Below are positions 1 through 11,068 of a stretch of 64,000 bases of DNA, one piece after another. Under the pieces are notes generated by a model that was given only the letters and a program-made list of their open reading frames with translations, did not search any database and had not been told where the DNA came from. Each line of letters starts with the position of its first letter. Position 1 is the first letter of the stretch. Origin of the DNA: Chromohalobacter sarecensis (GTDB lineage: Bacteria > Pseudomonadota > Gammaproteobacteria > Pseudomonadales > Halomonadaceae); the NCBI RefSeq assembly GCF_023061135.1, contig NZ_JAKGAN010000001.1:310001-374000 (forward strand), written 5' to 3'. The position numbers and the translations under genes are program-made.

Positions 1-807
1 GTGCTCGAGACCATTCGCGCCTTCGCTGACGCTCAGCAGGTCCCCGCCGATACGCTGATCGCCGAGTTCGGCCCTGGCCAATTCGAGGTCAATCTGTGGC
101 ATCGTTCGGACACCTTGGCCGCCGCCGACGATGCGCTCTACTTCAAGCGCCTCGTAGCCCAGGCCGCCAAGTGCCACGGCCTTTCCAGCACCTTCATGGC
201 CAAGCCCTACACCGAGCAGGCCGGTTCCGGCATGCACCTGCACGTCAGCGTGATCGACGATGCCGGCACCAATATCCTCGACGAAGCCAACGGCGCCGGG
301 CATCTCGAAGCCGCCATGGGCGGTGTGATGCACAGTCTGCTCGACGCCCAGGCGATCTTCGCTCCCCACGCCAATTCCTACCGGCGCTTCCAGCCCGATA
401 GTTTCGCGCCGATTGAGTGCAGTTGGGGACGCGACCATCGTGGCGCGGCGGTGCGCGTACCGGAGTGGTGCGGCCCCGGCGCTCGCCTGGAGTATCGTGT
501 GGCCGGCGCCGATGCCAATCCTTACTTGGTGGCTGCGGCACTGCTCGGTGGCGTTCTACATGGCTTGGAGCAACGCATCGCCCCGCCGCCCGCCATCGAG
601 GACGAAGCCTATTCACCACAGCGCCCCGAGTGTCTGAGCCATGATTGGCTCACCGCCATTGAGCGCTTCGCTGCCTCGCCGGCCATGGCCGACATCCTCG
701 GTACCGAGTACCGCGATCTCTACGCCAAGGTGAAACGGCACGAGGCCCAGCGCCTGCTGGCCATGGTCACCGACATCGACCGCCAGACGTATCTCACCCG
801 GCTCTAA
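1..807 (+). CDS. Glutamine synthetase family protein, C-terminal part (gamma-glutamylputrescine synthetase-like)
   Basis: The reading frame runs in from the left edge. The 268 residues seen are the C-terminal part of a GS-type ligase, whose family members are usually about 450 residues long, so the GTG at base 1 is probably internal. The fragment has the GS catalytic-domain signatures: the FGPGQFEVNL stretch, GSGMHLHVS (ATP-site loop), and NSYRR followed by an arginine-rich segment. Such enzymes join glutamate to an amine using ATP. The next gene, 9 bases downstream behind an AAGGAGA ribosome site, is a PuuB-like oxidase, so a gamma-glutamyl-polyamine pathway is the most likely role. Substrate identity is inferred from context. 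True glutamine synthetase (GlnA) is unlikely given this neighbourhood. Confidence 0.85.
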   Translation: MLETIRAFADAQQVPADTLIAEFGPGQFEVNLWHRSDTLAAADDALYFKRLVAQAAKCHGLSSTFMAKPYTEQAGSGMHLHVSVIDDAGTNILDEANGAGHLEAAMGGVMHSLLDAQAIFAPHANSYRRFQPDSFAPIECSWGRDHRGAAVRVPEWCGPGARLEYRVAGADANPYLVAAALLGGVLHGLEQRIAPPPAIEDEAYSPQRPECLSHDWLTAIERFAASPAMADILGTEYRDLYAKVKRHEAQRLLAMVTDIDRQTYLTRL

Positions 808-816
808 GGAGAAGAC

Positions 817-2106
817 ATGCCCCAGGAACGCTGCGCTTCCTATTACACCGCGTCGGTCGCCGAGGAGTCTGACTATCCGCGTCTGGAGGGCGAGCACCGG
901 GTCGACGTGGCCATCGTCGGCGGCGGTTTCACCGGTGTGGCCACCGCGGTCGAACTGGCCGAGCGCGGTTATCGCGTCGCCATCGTCGAGGCCAACAAGG
1001 TCGGCTGGGGCGCCAGCGGGCGCAACGGCGGCCAGGTCACCGGTAGCCTCTCCGGCCAGGATGCCATGGCCAAACAGATGCGGCGTACGCTGGGCGAGGG
1101 CGCCAAGGAATTCGTCTGGAATCTGCGCTGGCGCGGGCATCAGATCATCCGCGAGCGAGTAGCGAAATACGCTATTGCCTGCGATCTCAAGCAAGGCCAT
1201 CTGCAGGCGGCCTACAAACCGAGCCACGTGAAGGCGCTGCGCCAGGACTACGAGGAGTCGCAGCGACATGCGATCGGCGAGCATGTGCAGTGGCTCGATG
1301 CCGAGGCGGTTCGCGGTGTCGTCGGTACCACGCTTTACCACGGCGCGATCCGCAACGACTACAACATGCACCTGCATCCGCTGAACCTATGCCTCGGCGA
1401 GGCACGTGCCGCGGCAACCTTGGGCGCACTGATCTTCGAGCACTCGCCGGTCGTCGACATCCAGCATGGCGAGCAGCCCGCCGTGATCGGTGAGCATGGC
1501 CGCGTCAGGGCGGACAGCGTGATCCTCGCCGGCAACGCCTATCATCGGCTCGAGCGCAAGCAGCTCAAGGGCAAGCTGTTTCCGGCGGCGCTGGGCATCG
1601 TGACCACCGCGCCGCTGTCGCCTGCGCAGGTCCAGGCCATCGACCCGGAGGACCTGGCTGTCTACGACACCCGCTTCGTACTCGACTACTACCGGCTGAC
1701 CGCTGATAAACGTCTGCTTTTCGGCGGTGGCGCCAACTATTCCGGGCGCGATTCACAAGACATCGCCTCGGAGCTGCGGCCGCGCCTGGAGCACACCTTT
1801 CCACAACTCAAGGGCCTTGCCATCGATTTCCAGTGGCAGGGCATGGCGGGCATCGTCATCAACCGTGTCCCGCAGCTCGGCAAGCTTTCCGACAACGTCT
1901 ACTACGCCCAGGGCTACTCGGGCCATGGCATTGCCACTTCACACATCGTCGGCGAGATCATGGCCAACGCGGTTGCCGGCAGCCTCGAGGAGTTCGATGC
2001 CTTTGCCAATGTTCGCCACGTCCGCGTTCCACTCAACGATCGCTTGGGCAATGCGTTGCTTGCCACCGGCATGTGGTACTACCAGTTGCTCGAAAAACTG
2101 AAGTAG
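817..2106 (+). CDS. FAD-dependent oxidoreductase, PuuB-like (gamma-glutamylputrescine oxidase family)
   Basis: A 429-residue DAO-family flavoenzyme. The dinucleotide-binding GxGxxG (VAIVGGGFTG, residues 31-40) follows a short leader. GASGRNGG near residues 65-72 is typical of the PuuB/OrdL group, and a C-terminal GYSGHGIATSH segment closes the FAD site. PuuB-type enzymes oxidise gamma-glutamylated amines to the aldehyde with H2O2 release. It probably forms an operon with the ligase ahead of it. The last eight codons are repeated in frame directly after the stop (see the repeat entry). The exact amine substrate cannot be read from sequence. Confidence 0.88.
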   Translation: MPQERCASYYTASVAEESDYPRLEGEHRVDVAIVGGGFTGVATAVELAERGYRVAIVEANKVGWGASGRNGGQVTGSLSGQDAMAKQMRRTLGEGAKEFVWNLRWRGHQIIRERVAKYAIACDLKQGHLQAAYKPSHVKALRQDYEESQRHAIGEHVQWLDAEAVRGVVGTTLYHGAIRNDYNMHLHPLNLCLGEARAAATLGALIFEHSPVVDIQHGEQPAVIGEHGRVRADSVILAGNAYHRLERKQLKGKLFPAALGIVTTAPLSPAQVQAIDPEDLAVYDTRFVLDYYRLTADKRLLFGGGANYSGRDSQDIASELRPRLEHTFPQLKGLAIDFQWQGMAGIVINRVPQLGKLSDNVYYAQGYSGHGIATSHIVGEIMANAVAGSLEEFDAFANVRHVRVPLNDRLGNALLATGMWYYQLLEKLK

Positions 2107-2130
2107 CAATTACTCGAAAAACTGAAATAG
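2083..2130 (+). repeat. 24-bp in-frame tandem duplication of a gene end
   Basis: Bases 2083-2106 encode the last seven residues and stop of the oxidoreductase (QLLEKLK-stop). Bases 2107-2130 encode exactly the same seven residues and a stop, in the same frame. The two copies differ at three positions only, all G-to-A at third codon positions and all synonymous (CAG/CAA, TTG/TTA, AAG/AAA). Confidence 0.9.
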
Positions 2131-2207
2131 CGGCGCTTTTGCGCCCAACAATTCGGCTTCCCGTCATTCACGAAGGCACAACAACAACTCCGCTGAGGTG
2201 AGACACG

Positions 2208-3572
2208 ATGGAATATGACAATCCCCTTGTCCTGCTGCCCATGGCAATCGTCCTGATACTCGCGCTGTGGACCCGCCGCGCTCTCGAACCCCTGGTACTG
2301 GGGGCCTTCATCGGTACCTTGATGATCGACCCAGGCAATGCCTTGAGCAGCCTCACCGATGACTTGCTTACGGTCATGACCGACGAGGACGTCGCCTGGG
2401 TCATCATGGTCTGTGGCTTGATGGGGAGCATCATCGCGCTGCTGCTCAAGTCCGGCTCCTCCCGGGCATTCGCCGATAAGCTGATGCGTTACACGACCAA
2501 TAAGCCCCGCGCGCTGCTGGGGTGCTGGGTAATGGGCATCATCCTGTTCGTCGACGACTACCTGAACTCGCTGGCCGTCGGTACCTCGATGCGCAAGGTC
2601 ACCGACCGCTTCAAGACATCCCGGGAAATGCTGGCCTATGTTATCGACTCCACCGCGGCGCCCATCAGCGTGCTGATTCCGATATCGACCTGGGCAGTCT
2701 TCTTCGGTGCGCTGCTCGAGAGCAACGGCGTGGCGGAGGACGGTCAGGGTGTGTGGACCTACATCCAGGCCATCCCGTTCATGTTCTATCCTTGGGTCGC
2801 CGTGATCCTGGTGCCGCTTTTCATCTTTCGCTGGATTCCCGCTTTCGGCCCGATGAAGAAGGCCGAGCAGCGTGCCGAAGGGCAGGGGCAGTGCGTGCCT
2901 CCCGGTGCCGAACACATCGACGCTGAAATCGCCCACCTCGAAGCGGGGACCAACTCGAAAGGCAGTATCTGGTCCTTCCTGTTGCCCATGGCCTCGCTAG
3001 CCTTCTTTACTTGGTGGTTCGATCTCGATTTCCTGATGGGCATCTTCGTGACCCTGGCCGGGATGATCGTGGCCTTCATCGGGTTCAAGAAGCTTTCACC
3101 CAGCGAGACGTTCGACAATATACTCGAAGGCTTCAAGTCGATGCTGGATGCCCTGGCGGTGCTGGTTGCCGCCTTCCTGTTCAATGAGGTGAATACGTCG
3201 CTGGGCCTCGCCGACTATGTCATCACCACGGTCGAGCCGTTGGTCAGCGCGCAAATGCTGCCGTTCATCATCTTTACCGTGATGGGCTTCGTTTCCTTCG
3301 CCACCGGCTCCAACTGGGGCGTGTTCGTGATCATCCTGCCGATCGTCGCCGTGCTGGGCCAGAATCTCGGGGCCGACATGACCCTGGTGATCGGCGCCAC
3401 GCTCTCCGCCAGCACCTTCGGCAGCCACGCGTGCTTCTACTCCGATGCCACGGTGCTGACCGCTCAAGCGAGTGGCTGCACACCGTTCCAGCATGCCTTT
3501 ACCCAACTGCCTTATGCGGCCCTGGCGGGCTGTATTGCTGCCGCAGGCTACCTGGCATTGGGGTATATGTGA
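2208..3572 (+). CDS. NhaC-family Na+/H+ antiporter-like transporter
   Basis: A 454-residue, strongly hydrophobic inner-membrane protein with many transmembrane segments from residue 7 onward. The C-terminal part has the NhaC-type pattern: a TGSNWGVFVIILPI segment and GSHACFYSDATVL followed by a QLPYA segment. NhaC-family carriers exchange Na+ for protons, and some members act as amine or amino-acid antiporters. Its place between two PuuB-like oxidases, with its stop overlapping the next start (TGATG at 3570-3574), suggests it moves an amine substrate or product, but that is inference. The start is the ATG after the GAGGTGAG ribosome site. Confidence 0.85.
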   Translation: MEYDNPLVLLPMAIVLILALWTRRALEPLVLGAFIGTLMIDPGNALSSLTDDLLTVMTDEDVAWVIMVCGLMGSIIALLLKSGSSRAFADKLMRYTTNKPRALLGCWVMGIILFVDDYLNSLAVGTSMRKVTDRFKTSREMLAYVIDSTAAPISVLIPISTWAVFFGALLESNGVAEDGQGVWTYIQAIPFMFYPWVAVILVPLFIFRWIPAFGPMKKAEQRAEGQGQCVPPGAEHIDAEIAHLEAGTNSKGSIWSFLLPMASLAFFTWWFDLDFLMGIFVTLAGMIVAFIGFKKLSPSETFDNILEGFKSMLDALAVLVAAFLFNEVNTSLGLADYVITTVEPLVSAQMLPFIIFTVMGFVSFATGSNWGVFVIILPIVAVLGQNLGADMTLVIGATLSASTFGSHACFYSDATVLTAQASGCTPFQHAFTQLPYAALAGCIAAAGYLALGYM

Positions 3573-4993
3573 TGACTGATTCTAGAAAGTACGCCATGCA
3601 CGACGATGCGCGTTGCAATTTCTGGGCCTCTACGCTCGCCGAGCAGCCGACATCGCGCCCGCGCCTGGCCGGTAATGTACAGGCCGATGTCGCCATCGTC
3701 GGCGCCGGCTTCACCGGGCTGTGGACCGCCTATTACCTGAAGCGGCTTTCCCCCGAGCTGGCGATCGTCGTGCTCGAGGCGGAACGCGTCGGCCATGGTG
3801 CCTCCGGGCGCAACGGTGGTTGGGTGGTAGGCAATCTGGCCGGCCTGGAGCGGCATATCGGAGACTTGCCGCTGAAAGAGCGGCGCGACTGTTGTGGCGT
3901 GGTCGCCGATAACGTCGACGAGATCGGCCGGGTGCTCGCACGCGAGGGGATCGCCGCCGATTTCAACAAGGGCGGCGCGCTCTACGCCGCAGCGCGCTAT
4001 CGGGATCAAATCGCCATCCAGCGCGATTACCTGCACCACCTCCATGAACTCGGCCATAGCGAGGAGGATTGCCACTGGCTCGATGCCGAACAATTGGCGG
4101 AGAAGGCCCACTTTCGCGACGGCTACGGCGGCATCTACCATCGTCAAGTCGCCACGCTGAACCCGGCCAAGCTGGTGGCGGGCCTGGCCGAGCTCGTCGA
4201 GCGTCTCGGCGTCACGATCCACGAGCACAGCCGCGCCACAGAGCTAGGTCGAAACGTAGTGAGCACTCACGAGGGGAGCGTCGAGGCGCCGACGGTTGTC
4301 TGTGCCACCGAAGGCTACGCCGATCGCTTTCATGACTTTAAACGCCACGTGATTCCGGTGCAGAGTCTGGTGATCGCCACCGAGCCGCTTTCAGACGCCA
4401 CGTGGCAAGCGGTCGGTATGTCCGAGCGCCTCGCCTTCTCCGACGCTAGCCGTCTGATCAATTATGGTCATCGCACCGCCGACGGGCGCATCGTTTTCGG
4501 CGCGCGCGGCAATTATCGTCTCGGTGCCAGGCCCAAGGCCGACCAGGCGATTGGCGATGAGGCGATTCGTATGCGGCGGGATCTGCTGGTCGATCTTCTG
4601 CCCGCACTGGAAGGTGTCAGGATCGACTATGGCTGGGGCGGCTCGCTGGGCCTGTCGCGCAACTTCCGCCCGCATGCGATTTTCGATCATACCAGCGGTC
4701 TTGCCACGGCCGGCGGCTATGCCGGCGAAGGCGTGGCCGCCTCGCATCTGTTCGGACGTACCTTGGCGGACCTGATTCTCGAGCGCGATACCCACCTGGC
4801 GCGGATGCCGTGGGCCTTTACCAACGCGAGTCATCGGCAGTTGATCAAACGCTGGGAGGCCGAGCCGTTGCGCTGGCTAGCCGCACAAGCGATCACCTAC
4901 AGTTACGCCGGAGAAGAGTCATTGATGCGTCGTGGCAAATCGGCGCCACTGCTCAAGCGAGTGAACGACTACTTCGCCTCGATCATCGAATGA
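3572..4993 (+). CDS. FAD-dependent oxidoreductase, second PuuB-like paralogue
   Basis: 473 residues from the ATG that overlaps the antiporter stop. The open frame extends upstream, but that part lies inside the antiporter gene. The FAD GxGxxG is at residues 44-49 (AIVGAGFTGL) and GASGRNGGW at 76-84. A C-terminal GGYAGEGVAASHLFGR segment completes the cofactor site. It is the same subfamily as the enzyme at 817-2106 but clearly diverged, so the locus carries two related amine oxidases around one transporter. The stop-start overlap predicts translational coupling. Specific substrate unknown. Confidence 0.87.
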   Translation: MTDSRKYAMHDDARCNFWASTLAEQPTSRPRLAGNVQADVAIVGAGFTGLWTAYYLKRLSPELAIVVLEAERVGHGASGRNGGWVVGNLAGLERHIGDLPLKERRDCCGVVADNVDEIGRVLAREGIAADFNKGGALYAAARYRDQIAIQRDYLHHLHELGHSEEDCHWLDAEQLAEKAHFRDGYGGIYHRQVATLNPAKLVAGLAELVERLGVTIHEHSRATELGRNVVSTHEGSVEAPTVVCATEGYADRFHDFKRHVIPVQSLVIATEPLSDATWQAVGMSERLAFSDASRLINYGHRTADGRIVFGARGNYRLGARPKADQAIGDEAIRMRRDLLVDLLPALEGVRIDYGWGGSLGLSRNFRPHAIFDHTSGLATAGGYAGEGVAASHLFGRTLADLILERDTHLARMPWAFTNASHRQLIKRWEAEPLRWLAAQAITYSYAGEESLMRRGKSAPLLKRVNDYFASIIE

Positions 4994-5008
4994 TCGCCGA
5001 GCTGGCAA

Positions 5009-5260
5009 CTATCCAGTCCCCTTACGCTGCACGATGACTTCGAGACCCATGAGATCGAGTACGTCCAGAACCTTCTGGAGCTGCAGCGTCGGTTTACCCC
5101 GCTCCAGGTCAACGATGAAGCGATTTCCGGTGCCGGCCAGCCCGGCCAAGTCGATCTGTAGCAATGATTGTTCGGCACGCGCCTAGCGTACCAGCTTGCC
5201 GAGGTCTTCGCTGTGACGAATGCGGCCGCCAAGCGTTTTGGATGGGGTGGAGTCGGCCAT
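5009..5260 (-). pseudogene. HipB-type helix-turn-helix regulator broken by an in-frame TAG
   Basis: Reading the minus strand from the ATG at 5260, 84 codons stay in one frame to a TAG at 5009, with one internal TAG at codon 26 (5185-5183). Ignoring it, the product has LVR-stop-ARAEQSLLQIDLAGLAG, GNRFIVDLERGKPT and a tail LDVLDLMGLEVIVQ. This is the layout of HipB/y4mF-type XRE regulators, whose usual segment reads LVRQARKxQGLTQ. The TAG sits where family members have a glutamine codon, so CAG to TAG is the simplest lesion. No hipA kinase gene follows: the next gene on this side is the convergent oxidoreductase ending at 4993. Suppression or a sequencing error cannot be excluded. Confidence 0.75.
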
Positions 5261-5277
5261 TTACGTTCCTGGTCTAG

Positions 5278-5394
5278 AATTACCGTTCGGGAAGTGTAGC
5301 GTCATATATCGTGACTTTCAGCATTATAATTACTGATCGGTAATTTATAACGCCACGAGAGGCTTGATGGCCGGTTAGTGACCGAACGGTAATT
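5278..5394. promoter_or_regulatory. Three 18-bp operator-like sites upstream of the hipB remnant
   Basis: The centre site at 5328-5345 is AATTAC-N6-GTAATT, a perfect six-base-arm palindrome. Two flanking sites of the same length keep one perfect half: 5278-5295 (AATTAC-CGTTCG-GGAAGT) and 5377-5394 (AGTGAC-CGAACG-GTAATT). The outer sites also form a perfect 13-base inverted repeat with each other. The starts are 50 and 49 bases apart. HipB-family repressors are known to bind several 18-bp operators ahead of their own operon, so these are probably the old autoregulatory sites. Confidence 0.6.
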
Positions 5395-5413
5395 TTTAGT
5401 GGCTTTACGCTTG

Positions 5414-6628
5414 TCAATCTCCCACGCGCCGGAAGGAGAATAGCTCGGCCAGCGAGTGCTCTCGGCCTTCGATCAGGGCACGTAGCAGGTCGGCGCCGAT
5501 CATGCTGTAGCTGATGCCGTTGCCGCCGTAGGCCATGGCGAAGTGGATGCGATCACCGTATTGCGGGTGAGGGCCGAAGAAGGGCAGGCCATCATCGGTT
5601 TCGGCAAAGGTACCGCCCCAGGAAAACGTGGGGTTGAGCGAGAGATGAGGGAATAGCGTTTCCACCTGTTCGATCAAGGTTTCAGCCTTTTGGCCCACGC
5701 GTTGATCACGCTCGGCGGGGATATCGATATCGTCGTCCTCGCCGCCGACCATCAGCCGGCCATCACCGGTGGTGCGCATGTAGAGATAAGGGCGCGCGGA
5801 TTCCCAGACTAGAGTCGAGGCGAGTTCGCTCAGCACGTCTGCTGCGATGGGGTCGGTGATGAAAGCGTAACTGCTGCGGTTGATGGCGACGCTGTCATCG
5901 AGCCAGGTTTGCGCTTCATAGCCCGCAGCGACGATGAGATGCTGACAGGCGAGCGAGTGGCCGCTGGTAGTGGTGAGCGTGACGCCGTGTGCGTGCGGCG
6001 TGACGTTGTCGACTTCGGTGCGGTCATATACCTGTCCGCCGGCATTGAGCACGCGGTCGAGCAGCTTGTAGGCCATACGGTAAGGGTCGAGGCGCGCGGC
6101 GAGATGCGTCAGGATCGCGCCGGGAGCGTTGAAGCCGAAGCGTTCCGAGATGGCTTCCTGGGGTAGCCAATCGGCAGCAAAGCCGTACCGGCGGCGCATC
6201 TTCCATTCGCGATAGAGGCTCTCGACATCACTTTCGTCGCTGGCGTAATACAGGCTGCTTTGCATGGCGAAATCGGTATCGCCGAGGACGTCGGCTAATG
6301 TCTCGAGGCGTTCGATGGCCTCTGCGCAGGCACGATAGGCCAGCACGGCATCGGCCTCGCCGTAGCGTGCGGCGAGATCGGTCATGTGGGTATCGATCTC
6401 GTATTGAATCAGCGCGGTGCTGGCCGCCGAACTGCCCCAGCCTACATCGCGGCGCTCCAGCACGATGACATCATGCCCGTGCTGAGCCAATTCATCGGCG
6501 ATCAAGGCGCCGGTGATACCGCCGCCGATGATGGCGACCTCGCAGGTCAGGTCCTGATCGAGTTTGGGAAAGGCTTGTAGCAGTCCGTTCTTGACCGCCC
6601 AGAAAGGATAGCCGCTTTTAAGGTCCAT
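5414..6628 (-). CDS. FAD-dependent oxidoreductase (DAO family)
   Basis: 404 residues from the ATG at 6628, which has a CGGAG ribosome site. The frame is open 37 codons further upstream, but that extension does not look like a protein start for the family. GxGxxG is at residues 35-40 (VAIIGGGITG) and the C-terminal MAYGGNGISYSMIGADLL segment belongs to the FAD fold. In place of the GASGRNGG of the other two oxidoreductases here it has GWGSSAASTALIQYE, as in glycine-oxidase-like or sarcosine-oxidase-like DAO proteins. It is transcribed away from the broken hipB. Substrate unknown, probably an amino acid or amine. Confidence 0.85.
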   Translation of the reverse strand: MDLKSGYPFWAVKNGLLQAFPKLDQDLTCEVAIIGGGITGALIADELAQHGHDVIVLERRDVGWGSSAASTALIQYEIDTHMTDLAARYGEADAVLAYRACAEAIERLETLADVLGDTDFAMQSSLYYASDESDVESLYREWKMRRRYGFAADWLPQEAISERFGFNAPGAILTHLAARLDPYRMAYKLLDRVLNAGGQVYDRTEVDNVTPHAHGVTLTTTSGHSLACQHLIVAAGYEAQTWLDDSVAINRSSYAFITDPIAADVLSELASTLVWESARPYLYMRTTGDGRLMVGGEDDDIDIPAERDQRVGQKAETLIEQVETLFPHLSLNPTFSWGGTFAETDDGLPFFGPHPQYGDRIHFAMAYGGNGISYSMIGADLLRALIEGREHSLAELFSFRRVGD

Positions 6629-6760
6629 ACAGGCTCCGTGAGCAAGGAAAGGCAATCTTCGTAGAGTAGACGCGAATGACGTGGTGGGTTGGACTATCGC
6701 TGTATTACGCAAAGTTGGCGCCTTCTCCCGCCGGATCACGAGAGGAAAAACCGTTCTATC

Positions 6761-7225
6761 TCATGAGAAAGCATGGTTTAGCTTGGCAGCCATCTGGACC
6801 ACTTCAACCACATCAAGGCTTAACGCCAACTCCTGGTTTTTTAGATCTTCTATCGGCATCCAGCGTGCCTCCAGAGCATCATCGCCGGCGATGGGTTCGC
6901 CAGAAACCCATTGGCACAAGACCGCTATAAGCACAAAGTGCTGTTTAGTTTCTCCGGCGTCATCATGATCAAATACATTCACGGCAGTAAAAGTTTCTGC
7001 AACGTTTGCCTGTACGCCCGTTTCTTCGTAAAGCTCACGTAATGCTGCGCTTTCAATCGTTTCACCAAAATCTATTTTTCCACCTGGGAATCCCCAGTGG
7101 TTAGCATCCGGTGGGTTCCTGCGACGTACTAACAAGACATTATCATCCCGAATGACGGCTGCTATTGTCGCCGGTATGGGATGATGAGGAGATGAATTTT
7201 CTGTTTGGGGAGAACGGTTTTCCAT
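6761..7225 (-). CDS. Nudix hydrolase
   Basis: 154 residues. The complete Nudix box Gx5Ex7REUxEExGU is present at residues 49-71 (G49, E55, R63-E64, E67-E68, G70). The preceding WGFPGGKIDFGE and the LLVRRRNPPDANHW segment resemble ADP-ribose pyrophosphatase/MutT-like members. It hydrolyses a nucleoside diphosphate linked to another moiety with Mg2+. The exact substrate cannot be assigned. The first 16 residues are polar and probably disordered. It stands alone between two minus-strand genes. Confidence 0.88.
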   Translation of the reverse strand: MENRSPQTENSSPHHPIPATIAAVIRDDNVLLVRRRNPPDANHWGFPGGKIDFGETIESAALRELYEETGVQANVAETFTAVNVFDHDDAGETKQHFVLIAVLCQWVSGEPIAGDDALEARWMPIEDLKNQELALSLDVVEVVQMAAKLNHAFS

Positions 7226-7284
7226 TGATCGGCTCGCGTGTAAAGGGTGATGTTATGGTTTTATATTGTCAGACATTAGAGGGC

Positions 7285-8178
7285 TTAGCGTGCCAGTAAT
7301 TGCTTCTCCACGATGTCGACGAATGCACGCGTTCGTGTCGAAATACTTTTCCGGTCTGGGTGGATCGCAACGATTTCCAGTGGTGCTGGCTTAAGGTCGA
7401 GCGCCAACTCGATGAGATCGCCTGACCCGATACTTTCTTGGCAAAATTCATAAGGAATAATGGCGTACCCAATACCGGCGCGGGCACCGGCGATGAGCAT
7501 CAGACTACTATCGACGCGATAGCGAGTCGGTACGTCCAGCGCGATGGTTCGACCTTCCGCATCGATGAAGTGCCAGGGGTTCGACTGTAGCGCCGTCAGT
7601 GTCGAGATACAGGGCAAGTGGCTGAGCTCCTGCACCGAAGCGGGCCGGCCATGACGAGCAATGACCGATGGCGCTGCCACTACTGCACTGCGCATGCTGA
7701 CCAGTGGGCGAACCACCATGCCGCTATCGGACAGCTTGCCCCGGTGGTAGCAGATCGAGACATCTACGTCCCTTCTGACAGGGTCGAGAGGTGCCATGCT
7801 GGTAATGCAGTCGATGGCGATGTCCGGGTGGTCGGCCACAAAATCGGCGATACTTTCATTGAGCCATTTGACGCCAAACTCGGAAGGTATGGCGACAGTA
7901 ATCCTGCCACTCAGGTTGCCATGACGATTTTTCATCTCATGCTCGATTTCCTCCAGGTCGCCGATAATGTCCCCTGCCAGATGATATAACCGCTGGCCTT
8001 CGGCGGTCAGGCGCAAGTGACGTGTATTTCGCAAGACCAACTGATGGGATAGCTGACTTTCCAACTGATCGAGATGACGCGCCACTGTCGATTTGGGCAT
8101 GGCCAATGCCCTTGAGGCTGCCAGGATCGAACCCTGCCTGGCAATAGCGACGAAGACTTTAAGGTAATCGAGGTTCAT
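7285..8178 (-). CDS. LysR family transcriptional regulator
   Basis: 297 residues with the N-terminal winged helix of the family (MNLDYLKVFVAIARQGSILAASRAL, then the recognition helix in PKSTVARHLDQLE), followed by a co-inducer-binding domain beginning around residue 90 (ITVAIPSEFG). It is divergent from aceE with 138 bases between the start codons, the usual arrangement for a LysR activator and its target, so it may control aceEF. The inducer is unknown. Confidence 0.85.
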   Translation of the reverse strand: MNLDYLKVFVAIARQGSILAASRALAMPKSTVARHLDQLESQLSHQLVLRNTRHLRLTAEGQRLYHLAGDIIGDLEEIEHEMKNRHGNLSGRITVAIPSEFGVKWLNESIADFVADHPDIAIDCITSMAPLDPVRRDVDVSICYHRGKLSDSGMVVRPLVSMRSAVVAAPSVIARHGRPASVQELSHLPCISTLTALQSNPWHFIDAEGRTIALDVPTRYRVDSSLMLIAGARAGIGYAIIPYEFCQESIGSGDLIELALDLKPAPLEIVAIHPDRKSISTRTRAFVDIVEKQLLAR

Positions 8179-8215
8179 AGGTTCAAATCCGGGAAAGTGT
8201 TTCCAATCCTACTGC

Positions 8216-8237
8216 GTTGTCAGCATCCGGGTACAAC
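8216..8237. promoter_or_regulatory. Candidate LysR-type site (GTTGT-N12-ACAAC)
   Basis: A dyad with perfect five-base arms lies in the 138-base gap between the divergent lysR gene and aceE, about 40 bases from the lysR start. Spacing and symmetry fit a LysR recognition box, but no consensus is known for this regulator and one short dyad can arise by chance. Confidence 0.35.
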
Positions 8238-8316
8238 ATTAGGGTCTTCAAGGAGTAGGCGGCCAGCCTCTTATACAGTTTCATCGATTTTATTTTTTTG
8301 AAAGAGGCGCGACATT

Positions 8317-11007
<2,691 letters not shown>

Positions 11008-11068
11008 AGCGCGCCTGAGTATGAGCCCACGTGACGTGAAAGCGGATTAAAGGACGAGGAGCGCTACA

